A stretch of 64,000 nucleotides of DNA from NCBI GenBank assembly GCA_951394405.1, contig OX596335.1, positions 1,178,001 through 1,242,000 on the forward strand, given 5' to 3'. The translations under genes and the position numbers were made by a program. Below the pieces are notes generated by a model. The model did no database searches. It was not told the DNA's origin and was given only the letters and a program-made list of their open reading frames with translations. This DNA comes from Coprinellus micaceus. Taxonomy: Eukaryota; Basidiomycota; Agaricomycetes; Agaricales; Psathyrellaceae. This document shows, piece after piece, positions 35,601-46,633 of the stretch (position 1 is its first letter; each line of letters starts with the position of its first letter).

Positions 35601-36974
35601 TGACGATCACAGACGCATAATTAACCTCGTTCCTCTTCATCGTAGTCGTCCAACAAAAGTCCAGCGGGTCTCTATATTCCTCTACTGGCCCTAACGGGTC
35701 TAAAATCGGAAGACCGCTCTCCGTTCTCGGTATAGTCGCGTTCTTGTACGGGTTGCCAATCGGCCAGAGTTCCTCGGACCACACAATGACATGGACTGCC
35801 ATCGTGCTTAGCGGAAGATAAATAACGGTGAGGAGGAAGGTGACGATGACGAGGCCCCATCTTGTGCCACGGGTCTCCGTATGCTGGAGTCCCTCGATGC
35901 GGTTGTACCGGTCGCAGTGGAGAGTCGAACGGTAAAAGTAGAAGAGGAGGCAGGCAGTGGTGCCGATAAAGAGCACCAGGTATAGAAGGGACTGGGTAAG
36001 GGTGGAGGCAAAGTTGAGAGCGAGGATGTTGGGGCTTGGTCATGTCAGCTTGATCTAACGAACGTGCATAGAGCGCCCTCACATGGTTCCCAACACGATC
36101 TGCCGCCATTTGTCGTATACCCCGTCCTGGCCAACGATCGTGCTCAGGAGGAGTGCAAATACCTGAACGGTATTCACAAGCCCCTGTAGGCTGTAGAAGG
36201 AGGCCAAAGCACTCGATCCCTAGGAGAGTGTTAGGCATTGCTCCACGTCCTCTATGCTCTACGCACCAGAAATCCAATGACAATGTTAATCGTCGATCCT
36301 AGGATAGTCTTCCTATTCCTCCAGAACGGGATTCGCCTTGCGTTTGCTTCCATATCGTCCAAGGACATCTCCGACTTCGCCAGACGTTCCATAGGAGGAA
36401 ACATCTCTGCGGGATCCTCTTGACCCTTCAAGTCCTCAAGGAACTTCGGCTTTGGCAAAGACGCGATGTATTGGTCTAATTTGGGCAAGTGCAGAGGTGC
36501 GGCATTACGAGCGAAGACTGTAGTCGCGGGAACGGGGATGTGTGAGCGTGTACTTGACCAAGTCGTCGCGGTATTCGTAGATATGATCCGAGGTCGTTGG
36601 TTCGCGGGAGGGTAAGAATGCGGAATCAACTTCTCTTTCTCCTCTTCAGCTTCAAATCTAATGGTACTGTGCTTCTTGGAGATGTGGCTGAAGAAAGGGC
36701 GAGAGGGATAGTCTGGTGTAAGGGGCGAATCAGGTTCTGCAATGTCGACGTCGCCAAACTTGAAAGTATCAGAACCAAGCGTCTTCGAGGTGGACGAAGA
36801 GCTAGATGGTTTGACATTGGCAGGTAGCTGATTTCGAGGCAGAAATCGAGCTGGGGTGGGTGCCAAAGTCGCTAGGGTCGCCGTAGATGTCGAAGACGGT
36901 TCCTGAAGCACACTGGCCCTTGGCCTTGGCCGTGTTGGGGACTCGTAGAGTTCAATGAGCTCCTTTACAGCCAT
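32634..36974 (-). CDS. Large multipass membrane protein, unknown function
   Basis: About 1,200 residues in roughly ten exons. The N-terminal 200 residues are Ser/Pro-rich and disordered, starting MAVKELIELYESPTRPRPRA. At least seven hydrophobic segments follow, including LVNTVQVFALLLSTIVG, TQSLLYLVLFIGTTACLLFY, GLVIVTFLLTVIYLPLSTMA, YASVIVILAVVAVSLLTLWF, LFAKLSTLFIIAVMDPDNC and IVRQVLLLVATIGFFIIQC. The C-terminal half is cytosolic and charged, with YLEQEIQKNCVGPDSYW, RRQVRLSLRALEGQKVLWMY, LEVNRRLIEERAAHFDDIL, KCKNHVLSYRF-like sequence and WWYIFWDDFWRRNHDTIPGL, ending DDSASSVVTGSVRT. I recognise no Pfam family. It resembles uncharacterised large membrane proteins of Agaricomycetes as I remember them. 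Divergent from the F-box gene at 37236. Exon boundaries inside 34400-35500 are approximate. Confidence 0.75.
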
Positions 36975-37235
36975 GGCAGCATCGTTGTATCGACACGGAC
37001 ACCTTTAAGCAAAGCCCATGAAGGTCGCTAGCGATGTTCGATGCACGGTGAAGGGATCGTCGGACAAGAGCCTTCACAACGCCGGGGGCTGCATCAGCTG
37101 CCGAGTACCTTCTTTAGGAAGGTGCGTCATACAAGGTTAATGGGTCCGAGCTGAATTCAAGTTCACACTCACGAGCATGCACATATCACGAACGTAGTCA
37201 ATATCCGATGGTCTTCACAGCTTTCTCAATCCACC

Positions 37236-38405
37236 ATGTCGTCGCCTCACATCAACGACTTTGCGTCTGAAATCCTCGCTTACATCTTCGAACTGCGTCA
37301 AGATGGAGGGCCATACGATGGTAGCGCCCTCCTCCAGATGGCTTCTGTTTGCAAGCACTGGAAGGAGGCCGTGTTCGGCCACCCCCAGCTGTGGACTACG
37401 CTGCAATGCCATCTTCCAGAAGGAACTGGGAGTGTACCTTTTGAAAAGGCGATGGTCACTTTCGTCAACCGCATTGCCAGATGGTTCGGGCGCGCTGGCC
37501 ATCTTCCACTGGCGCTCGATATCTCCTTCACAGTCTTCAGCGATCGAGGCGGGAGGGCACTCGCCGAGTTCATCGCAGGGTGTTCAAAATGGCAGAGCCT
37601 CCGCTTCACCGATCTCCGGGAGGATCCAGGTCCCAAGGAGAAATGGCGGTGGTTGCTGGGTATCATCGTGGCAGGCGAACGACGATGCCAACCAGAGAAG
37701 GGAAGCTCGTGCTGGCCTAACCTCGAGGCGCTGCACATCGATGCCTCTGGAACCTGGCTCACTCACGACGATGGCTTTGTCCTCCCGCTCCAATCGCTCG
37801 CACCGAATTTACGCAGTTTATCGATCGCCATGCTGTCGGTGAACGACACTAACACGGTCCTGTCAGCGCTGCAGAGCATCCCATGGCCAACGCTCACGGA
37901 GTTTACTTTCTGTGGGCGTCACGGAATCTTCCAGCCAAGCTTACCCATCTACATCCTCGAGCGCGCTCCCAACCTAGAACGCCTAACGATCACCACCTCA
38001 GGTATGCGCGAATCGCGCGAGGAGGATATGGGCGTCTCTTCAGCACTACACCCTTCGTTCTACTCCGACCAGAATCCTCTCGTCCACCACCGTCTTCGCC
38101 ACCTCTCGCTCGACTTCCGCATCGAGTTGCAAGGATCCTTCTTCAAGAAAACCCGGTTCCCCGCACTTCGTTCCGTCGCGTTGAACACCGACGTCTTCTT
38201 CTCCCAGTCATTCATGGCCACTTTGCAAGACCTATCCCAGGATCCAGAATTCTGGCCGCATCTCAACGAATTCAAGTACGCAGCGTCGGATGGATGTGGG
38301 TTTTCTGTACGGGAGGGCGATGTGCAGTTTGGCATGTTCAAGCATGGCCCTCTTAGTTGGTGGGCATGGATGCACGGATGGCGTCTGACAACGATTGTGC
38401 CGTAG
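37236..38405 (+). CDS. F-box protein with leucine-rich-like C-terminus
   Basis: A single 389-codon exon. The N-terminal F-box is INDFASEILAYIFELR, LLQMASVCKHWKEAVFGHPQ and LWTTLQCHL, the usual P/DxE-I-L..IF...C..W....P.LW pattern of Agaricomycete F-box proteins. The remainder has irregular Leu-rich segments typical of this expanded family, such as LPLALDISFTVFSDRGGRAL, WPNLEALHIDASGTWL, LAPNLRSLSIAMLSVND and LRHLSLDFRIELQGSFF. Such proteins act as substrate receptors for SCF ubiquitin ligases through Skp1; the target is unknown. The gene has no introns, unlike its neighbours, which is common for these proteins. Its promoter is shared with the divergent membrane-protein gene (261 nt between starts). 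Confidence 0.85.
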   Translation: MSSPHINDFASEILAYIFELRQDGGPYDGSALLQMASVCKHWKEAVFGHPQLWTTLQCHLPEGTGSVPFEKAMVTFVNRIARWFGRAGHLPLALDISFTVFSDRGGRALAEFIAGCSKWQSLRFTDLREDPGPKEKWRWLLGIIVAGERRCQPEKGSSCWPNLEALHIDASGTWLTHDDGFVLPLQSLAPNLRSLSIAMLSVNDTNTVLSALQSIPWPTLTEFTFCGRHGIFQPSLPIYILERAPNLERLTITTSGMRESREEDMGVSSALHPSFYSDQNPLVHHRLRHLSLDFRIELQGSFFKKTRFPALRSVALNTDVFFSQSFMATLQDLSQDPEFWPHLNEFKYAASDGCGFSVREGDVQFGMFKHGPLSWWAWMHGWRLTTIVP

Positions 38406-39172
38406 GTGGGTCTGGGGTAAGAGGGCGTGTAAGGGGGCTTGGGACACCCTGGTGAAGAAAAATAACGTCTCTGTTTCTGCGTCACCATATGTTGCCTTTT
38501 CATTTGGCTCGTTTCGTCTATTGGAGTTCAACAAGCCGACTTTCTTTCGTGATTCGCCCGAGACGGGGTAGAAAAGCGGAGGTGGCACTCTTCAGATAGA
38601 TCATAGCTCGGGAGAAGCTAGATTTTTTATTGCAGGAACAGGAGTAGGCCTATGCGGTTGCGACGATAACTTGTTTTTACATGTACATCCTTGGGTAACG
38701 ACAGAACACGAACTCGACAGCGATTAGAATGTGTTGTAGCAACAGACTAGCTAGCAATTGTGGGGGTCGGTGGGGGGCAAAAAAGGAAGGTCAAAGGAAA
38801 AGGAAAGTGGATAAAAAGAAGGTAAATGGGTATACCGTGAGGGTAGATAGAGGATCCAGTGTAGGTACGATAGCATGGAGGGGGTACGGACTACAGGACG
38901 GGCTCGACGGACTGTTCTGAATCTCCTAGAGACCCATAGATGACAGAATAAGGTAGAAGGGAAGATAGGAAAGCGTCAAAGAAGGGACCTCTATATGCAA
39001 TACGAAAGTCAATGTTAAGGTAAGAGGAAGGAGTGGATGGGAGTCCCAAGGGCGGGAAGGTGAAAGTGAAAGCGAGAATCCGGCATCCACCCGAAAGAGA
39101 AACGGCAGTCCATCTAAGTCATGCAAGGCAAGCGAACAACCCACAACCCCACAACCTCCTCATAATTTACAC
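38406..39172. other. Intergenic between convergent genes
   Basis: About 0.77 kb between the converging F-box and GT31 genes; purine-rich on the plus strand around 38760-39090. No gene seen; probably two 3' untranslated regions. Confidence 0.5.
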
Positions 39173-41794
39173 CTACAAACTCGGGACTCCCAGCCGCTTC
39201 TGCCTGAAATTGTTATGCGCCCAATTCTTCCAATACGCCTCTTCCGCCTCCATCTGGCTCCCATCCACCTTGCCCTTACTCCCCACCCCCATCTCATCGC
39301 TCGCAATCATCATCTCCACCTCACTCAGTTCCTCTCCCTCCAGCAACGCAAGGGCCGTCTCCAAATACCACATATTCTTCTTGATAAAATGGACGACGAC
39401 CGTCCCACCCACCCGCTTGTTCTCGTACCGCGTATTCCGCCCTTCCCTCTGCACCCACGCCCGCTCCGGGCTGACAGGGCTGCCTTCTTGAAGCATCGAC
39501 ATTTCCGAGCCTTCGATGAGAGCTTCGACGCTATGTCGTGTTGAAAAGGAGGGAAGAGGTGATGTGTAGCGGACGCCGAAGGTAGATACGGAGGAGTGGG
39601 ACCAGGCGGCGGGGGTTGCAGGCAACGAAGAGGAGGGCGCGTTGAGGTTGGAGTGGCCGCTTGAACCGAGGGCGGCGGTAGATGTCCACCGCTCGATATA
39701 GGCGCTCATTGCGTGCTTTATGCGTGTTATTTCCGAGGGGAAGAGGAACCCATGCGAGTATCTGTTATTTGTAACACAATATTGTCAGTAATAGGTTGTG
39801 GTGAAAACAACACACTGGGCTTACACGGTCGATGACCTCGGGTGGTCATAAATCCAACACCTCTCACTCGTCCACCTCACCTTCTCCGCACGCGGGTGCG
39901 CCCTCATCCACTTGGCCGTCTGCTTATCCTCCGCGCCCTTCGTCATCGTCTTCACCGTTGCATCCTTCGCTACCCAATCAACCAAACTCCAACTCAGCGA
40001 GTACACCTCCCCTGCCATAAACTGATGCAACCGGTTCGTCACCAGGTAACCCCAGTAAATCAAAGGGTCGTTATCTGTAAGTGATTCTGGGTACGACGGT
40101 AGTGGCGGGTTGCTTGGCAGAGCCACGGAAGAAGTGGTTGGTGATGTGCTCGTTTTGGGACGGGTGGATGAAGTAGATGTACCGGGGGAGGTAGTAGGAC
40201 CGTCACGTTCCTCTTCCTCGTCGTCGTCTTCTTCATCGCCTCGTTCCGTTGGAGTAGAGTTATCTGCGTCCGATGATGACGGCGGTGACACCTGTGTCGT
40301 ACCCGTAGATGTAGATAAGGAGGTTGAGGAAGGAGAAGCGAGGGGAGACGAGGCTACGGGCCCTGTACGACGGTACACCAGCGTGGAATTGTGCTGAGGC
40401 TTCGGTTTGCTGTGCAATTCGACGCGAAGCCGCGATTCCATTTCTGCCAACATCACAAACGAGTCGTCGTCCACCTTCACCACAAAGTCCGGGCGAACCC
40501 AGGACCTGACTTGACCACTCTGGATGTTCTCCCATGCCGCAAAAGGATCGTGGGGAGCGAGACTTGGGGGTGTGGCTGTATAATTGGAATACGAAAATTG
40601 CGGAAGGGGTGTCTCAGATGCCGAGTACAGGGGTGGAACCCAAGCGTTGAGTGATGCCCAGGAGAAGAACGAGTGTGTTTTGCCGCTGTTCATATTTTCG
40701 GGAATAGGCAGGATAACGATGTCGTTGTACACTGCACACCATTTTGATGAAATATCAGCGAGTTGCTTCAACCGCGGTGAAGAGGGGGATAGGAAGCAAG
40801 TGAGAGCGAAACACGCGACGTACTTTCCATCTCGAGCTTAACTCTACGCTCCCAATCCTTGCGAGGCAGTCCAAGAATGAAGCGAACGACGGTGCGTGAT
40901 GTACCACGGCCTTCATCTCCGCCTACAGCGCCATCCCTACTCCGGGGGTGGCTGGCCCAGGTTGTCCGGACGAGCATGCGGCGTTCAAAGGCCGAATCGA
41001 TGGAGAAGACACCAATGAATAACCCGGAAGGTGGTAACTCGTCAAGGTTGGGTGGTGGAAAGGAGGGGATCATCTGGCCGGGCTCGAGGTCGGGGTATAT
41101 CGAATAGTGAGCGCCTGGATAGGGCCGGTCGACTGGCTGGACGAGGGACGGTATTGAGCAGTACGCTCTCCATGGCAGAGGCTCCTTATCGGGGTTGAGG
41201 AGGTAGATTAGTAGAAGAGTTATAAAGATGGCTACTATAGAGAGCAAGATAAGAGTGAGGACCTGCAAAAAGGGGGAAATGCCTCAGTTGTGGCGACGGC
41301 GTTTCTTAGCAGTGTGTGAAACAGAGACCGACCAGCGTGATGGGCTGCGCGGGGACGAAGGGATGGCGCACCAGCCGCCGTAGCCATCTCCTGAGCGTCC
41401 GAGAGAAGGGGGAGCCCCGCCCCCGCCGCCGCCGAGGCGTCGACCACCAATTTGCGCTGCGCCGGCTCTCGCGGACCCAGGGATAGCGTGACGAGGACGA
41501 GGATCCCTGGCGGATAAGGGGCGAGTGGGCGGTGTCGCTGTCGTCGTCGGAGGCCGGACACGATGAGGAATGGATGTGTAGGCGGTGCTCGTAGTAGTGG
41601 GGGAGGGGCGAGGCCGCGCGAGAGGGGATGGGGGTGGAGGAGACGCTGGAGGAGATGGAGGCGCGGCCGGAGTTTGCTCGCTGGGGGATGAGGAAGAGGT
41701 GGTTCGTGGGTGTTGCGGACGACGAGGCCATGCCGTAGTCGTCGACGCGGACGGTGCCCTCTGAGTCTGAGGTGGTCGAGTAGTCTGAATCCAT
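39173..41794 (-). CDS. GT31 family glycosyltransferase (beta-1,3-galactosyltransferase-like), type II membrane protein
   Basis: A Ser-rich, Arg-rich cytosolic N-terminus (MDSDYSTTSDSEGTVRVDDY, RRRRGRGSPFSRTLRRWLRR) is followed by one membrane anchor, LTLILLSIVAIFITLLLIYL, so it is a Golgi-type II protein. The lumenal domain has SGLFIGVFSIDSAFERRMLV, RTTWASHP, VVRFILGLPRKDWERRVKLE, YNDIVILPIPENMNSGKTHS and the metal-binding DDD in PDFVVKVDDDSFVMLAEMES, then IYWGYLVTNRLHQFMAGEVY and AEKVRWTSERCWIYDHPRSS. These match the GT31 RRxxxRxTW, DVDDD-like and ED-region order. An unusual Ser/Thr/Glu low-complexity insert of about 95 residues (coding roughly 40100-40400) sits just after the DDD strand. 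The start at 41794 is favoured; an in-frame ATG exists at 41851. Confidence 0.85.
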
Positions 41795-41850
41795 GCAGGG
41801 AGAAAGCAAGATTGTATTCAACACGCAGTGCGGACTATAAACTACTCGCA

Positions 41851-43105
41851 TCAGAATAGCCCATCCCCATATATCTTCTGCCAGCTTCCCCGCGACTTCA
41901 GCCCGTCCCAGAACACTCCAAATTTCACAACCTTCTCCTTCTCGCCGTGTCGTACAATATCGGCAGAATAGTCTCTGGGCAGGAACGCCCCAATCCCAGC
42001 CTTGCTCTCGATCTTGTCCACCACCGTCTTGCCGTCGTCACCCGCCACCGCCCCACTCAACACAGCGAGCCGGGTGAACCATGCCGCCAGGGGCAAGTCT
42101 GCAATCGAAAACTGGTCGCCTGCGGACAGGTCTCAGCTTAGGCTCGAAATGAAATAAACGTCACCCACCCAGCGCGTAAGGTCCAACCATCTCGGTGCTC
42201 AGTTTCAGCAGGACCTTGGGCAGATCAACCTCCCAAGCCTTCCTCCCCGTTTCCAAGAACTCAACCCTCGCCTGCTTCTCGGATTCACTCAAAACATCGA
42301 GGCTTTTCCCCGCCGCCTCGAGCACAGAAAGCACCTTACCCCAAAACTCCAACTTGCCAGCCCAGAACGCCTTCGTCTTCTCCGATACCTGTGACACCCC
42401 GGACTGGGCTTCGGCGATGTGGTGTTTGAGCGCATCGACCTTCCCTTGGACGAGCCCTAGGACACTGGATGCGGCGAGGGCTTGAAGCGAGGCGTCGTCG
42501 CGCGCATTGTAGTACTTGAGTGGTCCCGGGCTGGCTTCGGATGATTGGACGAGCTCAATAATGGACTTGGCGATGGTCGTAGCGGCGATAGTAGCGGGGG
42601 TGAGTGCGGGGGCGGGGGCAACCGACGTCGTATGGGTCTTGCTCAGGCCGGATCGCGACTTGTCCAGGAATTCATTGATTGCCTGGATCTCTAATGAGTA
42701 CCCGTACGCATGGCATGAAGATGGGACATACAGTCGACTCGGCGATCGCTTTGTACCGACTATCCACCTCCTCGGACAATGTATTCGAGAGCGGAACAAT
42801 GAGGGTTGGGACGGTCGCCTTGGGGTTCAGCCGAAGGAACGTGGGGTCATAGTTCTCTCCTTTGGCTGCCGACAGGATTGAGATAACCCCCCGCTACATG
42901 CCGAACGAGGAGGCTACTCACCGAGATCAACAATCTTGAGATCGTACTCCTCAGGGGCATATCCCTTCTCCTCCAATGCCAACAACACTAGGAATCGGAT
43001 GGTTAGGATAACAGGGACGTTGAAGGGAGGGAGGTACACACCAGAAGCGCTCCAAATGGATGCGGGGTAGTAGTACAAAACGGCTTTGGGGATTCCAGTC
43101 GACAT
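41851..43105 (-). CDS. Glutathione S-transferase-fold protein
   Basis: The first exons give MSTGIPKAVLYYYPASIWSA and VLLALEEKGYAPEEYDLKIV, a thioredoxin-fold GST N-terminal half, followed by ENYDPTFLRLNPKATVPTLI containing the cis-Pro (TVPTL) that contacts glutathione. A long helical middle section (residues about 110-260; ATIAATTIAKSIIELVQSS, GKVDALKHHIAEAQSGVSQV) is longer than in classical GSTs. The C-terminal exon has DQFSIADLPLAAWFTRLAVL, the N-capping/ADL region of GST C-terminal domains, ending SWQKIYGDGLF. It is distinct from the Ure2p-like pair at the left edge. The elongated helical part recalls GDAP1-like or other extended GSTs, but I cannot place it. Catalytic activity is not assured. 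Its stop codon is 57 nt from the GT31 start on the same strand. Confidence 0.78.
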
Positions 43106-43741
43106 TCTTCCTTCAAGTTGTGGGGTATTCGAGGTATTTAGGTTCGAGGTCGTTGGGGAAGGTGAGCTGCTTCCAGCTCAAGTTATAGCCTGTGGTGTAG
43201 ATAAAGATAGCTGATGGATAGAAGCTGGGGATCTTTCTGAGAAGTCGTGCACGAAAACAACTCGGTCGGATACGAACGTTCTGCACAAAACCCTACGCTC
43301 TCACATTAATCGATTGTGATATACCCCGCCCCATTCATCCCAGCTCCCCTTACGATGACGTCTGTCCAGAATTGGGTGATGTCTTCTTTTTGGTGCCTCC
43401 ATCGATGTGACTTTCGAGGAGAAATATCGGTCGTCGGCTCCGTTCATTTTTCAACTCTTCCATGCGTACTGTCACCCATGATATATCAAGAGGTGAAGGG
43501 GGAGGAGAGAACGCGATCTGGACGCGTGGAAAGGTAAATTAGCCCCTATTTCTCGTCACCCTCACGTGCTGAGACGGAGCATGGCAATAGGGGCATTGTA
43601 TCCATATCGAGTATCGAATGTGCTCGAACAAGGACTTGTGTGGCCAATTGACAGCTTTATAGGCTCTCTTCTCTCTTTCAACTCGACCTTCTCTTTCACA
43701 TATACCTGCTCTCCCTCTGCTTAACCTGAGGCTATTCCACG
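43106..43741. other. Divergent promoter region between the GST-fold gene and SGT1
   Basis: 636 nt separating two divergently transcribed starts (43105 minus, 43742 plus). No gene or repeat recognised; a small C/T-rich segment precedes the SGT1 ATG. Confidence 0.5.
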
Positions 43742-44718
43742 ATGACGACCCCAAGGTACGAGTTGGCAAGGACGCGTCTCGACTGAGACAAGGAAATGAA
43801 GGAAGATCCTCACGAAGATGTTGGGCAGACACGAATTCTACGAAACTGACGAGCGCTTGACGCTCTCGATCTTCGACAAAGGCGCCGACCCCGAGAAAGT
43901 TTCCATCACCTTCGAGCCACGAAAAGTACGCTCCCCCATTCCCCACATCCCCCCAACTCCCTATCCAAACTTCAACGATCTTCGCCTCCGTCTTGCGTTT
44001 GAACCCTTAGACTAACGAATGAGCACACACGCGTATAGTTCACCTACGCCCATGGCGACAAAGCCCTCTCCCTTGAGCCTCTGAAGGGCCAGATCGACCC
44101 CGAAAGGTCCAGCTACACCGTCGGGAAGGTCAAAATCGAAGTCCGCCTCGAAAAGCTAGGGATCGGACGATGGGGCGAACTCACTGGAGATGCCCCTGAC
44201 GGTACGTGCCATCGAGCCCTTTGTGTAACCTTGCCAGAGCTGACTGACTTCTAATCCTCTCCATCCCAACCACCTCCACCCCCGATATTTGACTCACTGG
44301 TTCCCAAACGCAGTCCTCGCCACATCCTCCTACGTCCCACCCGCAGAGACTACGCGCCCTGCTCCCCGCCGCAAGAACTGGGACACCCTCACCGAGAATA
44401 TCCTCTCTTCCGAGAAGGAAAAGACCACCGACGAGGATGCGAACGTGGGTGGAGACGCCACTCTCAACTCGTTCTTCCAAAAGGTACGCCCATCCACGCA
44501 CCTGCTCACTCGATACTCACAAAATCTCCTGTATGTAGATCTTCGCTGACGCGGACGAGGACACCAAACGCGCGATGATGAAGAGCTACTCGGAGAGCGG
44601 AGGCACAACGCTTAGCACGAATTGGGACGAGGTGAGGAAGGACAAGGTCACAGTGAAGCCACCTACAGGTGCTGAGTGGAAGAATTGGGAGGGGGAGACG
44701 AAGGTCAGGGGAGACTAA
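43742..44718 (+). CDS. SGT1: Sgt1 co-chaperone (CS and SGS domains, no TPR)
   Basis: A 14-nt first exon (43742-43755, MTTPR) is spliced to 43829, giving MTTPRHEFYETDERLTLSIF. The CS domain continues ADPEKVSITFEPRKFTYAHG, LSLEPLKGQIDPERSSYTVG and KVKIEVRLEKLGIGRWGELT. A variable linker leads to the SGS domain: NWDTLTENILSSEKEKTTDE, LNSFFQKIFADADEDTKRAM, MKSYSESGGTTLSTNWDEV, ending EWKNWEGETKVRGD. Sgt1 binds Hsp90 through its CS domain and Skp1/SCF and kinetochore clients. The TPR domain found at the N-terminus of S. cerevisiae and plant Sgt1 is absent here. An ATG at 43819 is in exon-like sequence but does not preserve the R-H-E-F-Y family start, so the spliced start is preferred. Confidence 0.88.
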
Positions 44719-44982
44719 GTAAGGCACCAATGTCGTTTCCTGCCCTCATATCCAAAGGGGTGCTCCGTTGCATTTCTGATCGATAATCGCATTGCTCGCT
44801 GTTGTTTCCCTGCCATACATTTTGTACTCAAATTTCGAAAATAAACACCATTCAATATCTTTGTGCACATTCGGAGAGCCTGACACGAAGCTTTATCCGT
44901 GCATTGCATCTTCCGAGCCTTCGATCGTGAACACAGCACATGGGGACTCCGGACGTGCCTGATCTTTCGGCGCTTAAAACCA

Positions 44983-45817
44983 ATGTCTGCTCTCACCATC
45001 ATCGTCGCCGCAACGCCCTCCAACGGCATCGGCCTCGCTGGTGGACTCCCATGGCGTCTGCCTAAGGAGCTCAAGTACTTCGCTGCCGTGAGCCTGGTCT
45101 CTTCACTTCACTGTCAGCGTCCTCTGACCTCGCTCCTCGACATACATACGCCCTCAATATCAACGCGTCTGCGCCCATCCACGTATCCAGGTCACATCCC
45201 ATGCACCTCAGGGGTCGCAAAATGCTGTTATTATGGGGAGGAATACCTGGGAGAGCATTCCCAAGCGCTTCAGGCCGCTACCTGGAAGGCTGAATGTGGT
45301 CGTTACAAAGCAGGAAGGGTATGACCTTGGGGTGTACGTCTCTGTTCCTCTCATTTCAATGATAAGCGCGTTTGACTCCTCTTACAGAACGGACCCGGCG
45401 AAAGTAGAACTCGCAGTCACCGCATCGAGCCTCGAAGACGCGCTGGGCAAGCTCAAAAGCCTCGGGCTGTCGAAGCATGTGCATCGGGGATTTATCATTG
45501 GAGGTGCTCAGCTGTACCGGGAGACGCTCAAGCTCCCTAGAGCGCCTTCCCTCACTCCTTCAATACCCTCGACACATGAAGCATACGTTGACCGTATCCT
45601 CCTGACCCGCGTCTTCTCGCCCGAGTTTGAGTGTGACACATTTATGCCCGAATTCAAGGCCGCGTCGGAGTCCGAGACTACGGGCAAGGAGGAGGTCAGT
45701 GGGTGGAAGGAGTCCACTTATGCAGAGTTGAAGGAGTGGGCGGGTGTGGATGTTGCGGAGGGTGTGCAGGAGGAGAATGGGTGTCGGTATGAGTTCCAGA
45801 TGTTTACGAGGGAGTGA
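44983..45817 (+). CDS. Dihydrofolate reductase
   Basis: Three exons: 44983-45087, from 45191, and a last exon from about 45389. The protein begins [20 protein letters not shown] with [15 protein letters not shown], the substrate and NADPH-binding start (the catalytic acid is the Glu in PKELK). The middle is [20 protein letters not shown] and [15 protein letters not shown], and [16 protein letters not shown] is the conserved I-G-G-A-x-L-Y NADPH loop. The end has [20 protein letters not shown] and [11 protein letters not shown]. The enzyme reduces dihydrofolate to tetrahydrofolate for thymidylate and purine synthesis; it is the methotrexate target. Length (about 210-215 residues) suits fungal DHFR. 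It is 265 nt downstream of SGT1 on the same strand and convergent with bL36m. Confidence 0.92.
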
Positions 45818-46068
45818 AGGGAAGGATGGAAATGTGAATCTCATGGAAGGACAACAGCAGGGACCGTAGAAATGTTGTTTTGCAGCTTTTTTCGTGGATT
45901 TATGTGGAGTTAGAGTACATCTAAGGAATGAAAAGGCGGTTGATCGGTCGTCGGTGGTGGGGTGAAGCGACGGTTGTCGACGGGTCCGCAGTGGTTCGTG
46001 GGGTAGTCTATGTTTGCAGGGGTGCCTTCGTCGGTCCAAGTAGTCTTCAAAGTGACTCCTTCGCATCT

Positions 46069-46393
46069 TCAACCCTGACGCTACACACCCATCCTCGTCA
46101 GTTCCTCCCTTCCTCTCCCTCAGATTCTGAACGCGACGCACCTGCTTATGCTTGGGGTTCTTCGAACACACAACATACACTCTTCCCTTCCTCCTCACGA
46201 CACTGCATCCATCACACATAACCTTCACACTTGCGCGGACCTTCATCCCTCGCGCCAATGCGGGAGCGGCTCCCGTCACCGCGGACAGTGGGTGGTGGTG
46301 ATGTTGGTGTTGAACATGGTGGGGGAGCTGGATGGCTGCCTGTCGCAGGCGTTGGAAGAGCGGGCGGCTCGAGGCGAGCAGTGGTCTGAGCAT
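46069..46393 (-). CDS. Mitochondrial ribosomal protein bL36m
   Basis: Exon 1 (46393-46142) encodes 84 residues: a basic, acid-free mitochondrial leader with a His run ([30 protein letters not shown]) and the mature bacterial-type L36, [20 protein letters not shown] and [15 protein letters not shown]. Exon 2 is only 12 nt (46080-46069) and supplies RQG and the stop, giving the canonical KHKQRQG end. C60, C63, C76 and H82 form the L36 zinc ribbon (CxxC...C...H). The protein belongs to the peptidyl-transferase side of the mitochondrial large subunit. The splice is supported because reading through the GTGCGT donor would add an unrelated tail. It is divergent from the SLC35F-like gene with 240 nt between starts. 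Confidence 0.9.
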
Positions 46394-46633
46394 TGTGGTT
46401 CGTGGTCAACAACAACGACGAGAGTGCAGAGCGAAGCGCTGGCGCGAGCTTTGCCGAAGGACGAAAATACGCGCACGTGATTTGCTAATTACAGGGTGGT
46501 GCGGGGACGCAGCTTGCTCCGGACCTTGACCACGGAGCTATACCCAAAACCGAATTCAACGCTGGCTCGACAGGACGTCGAATCATATGCCTTGCACCCG
46601 CTCTCCACCGTTACGACCGATTCTCATCCTCCC

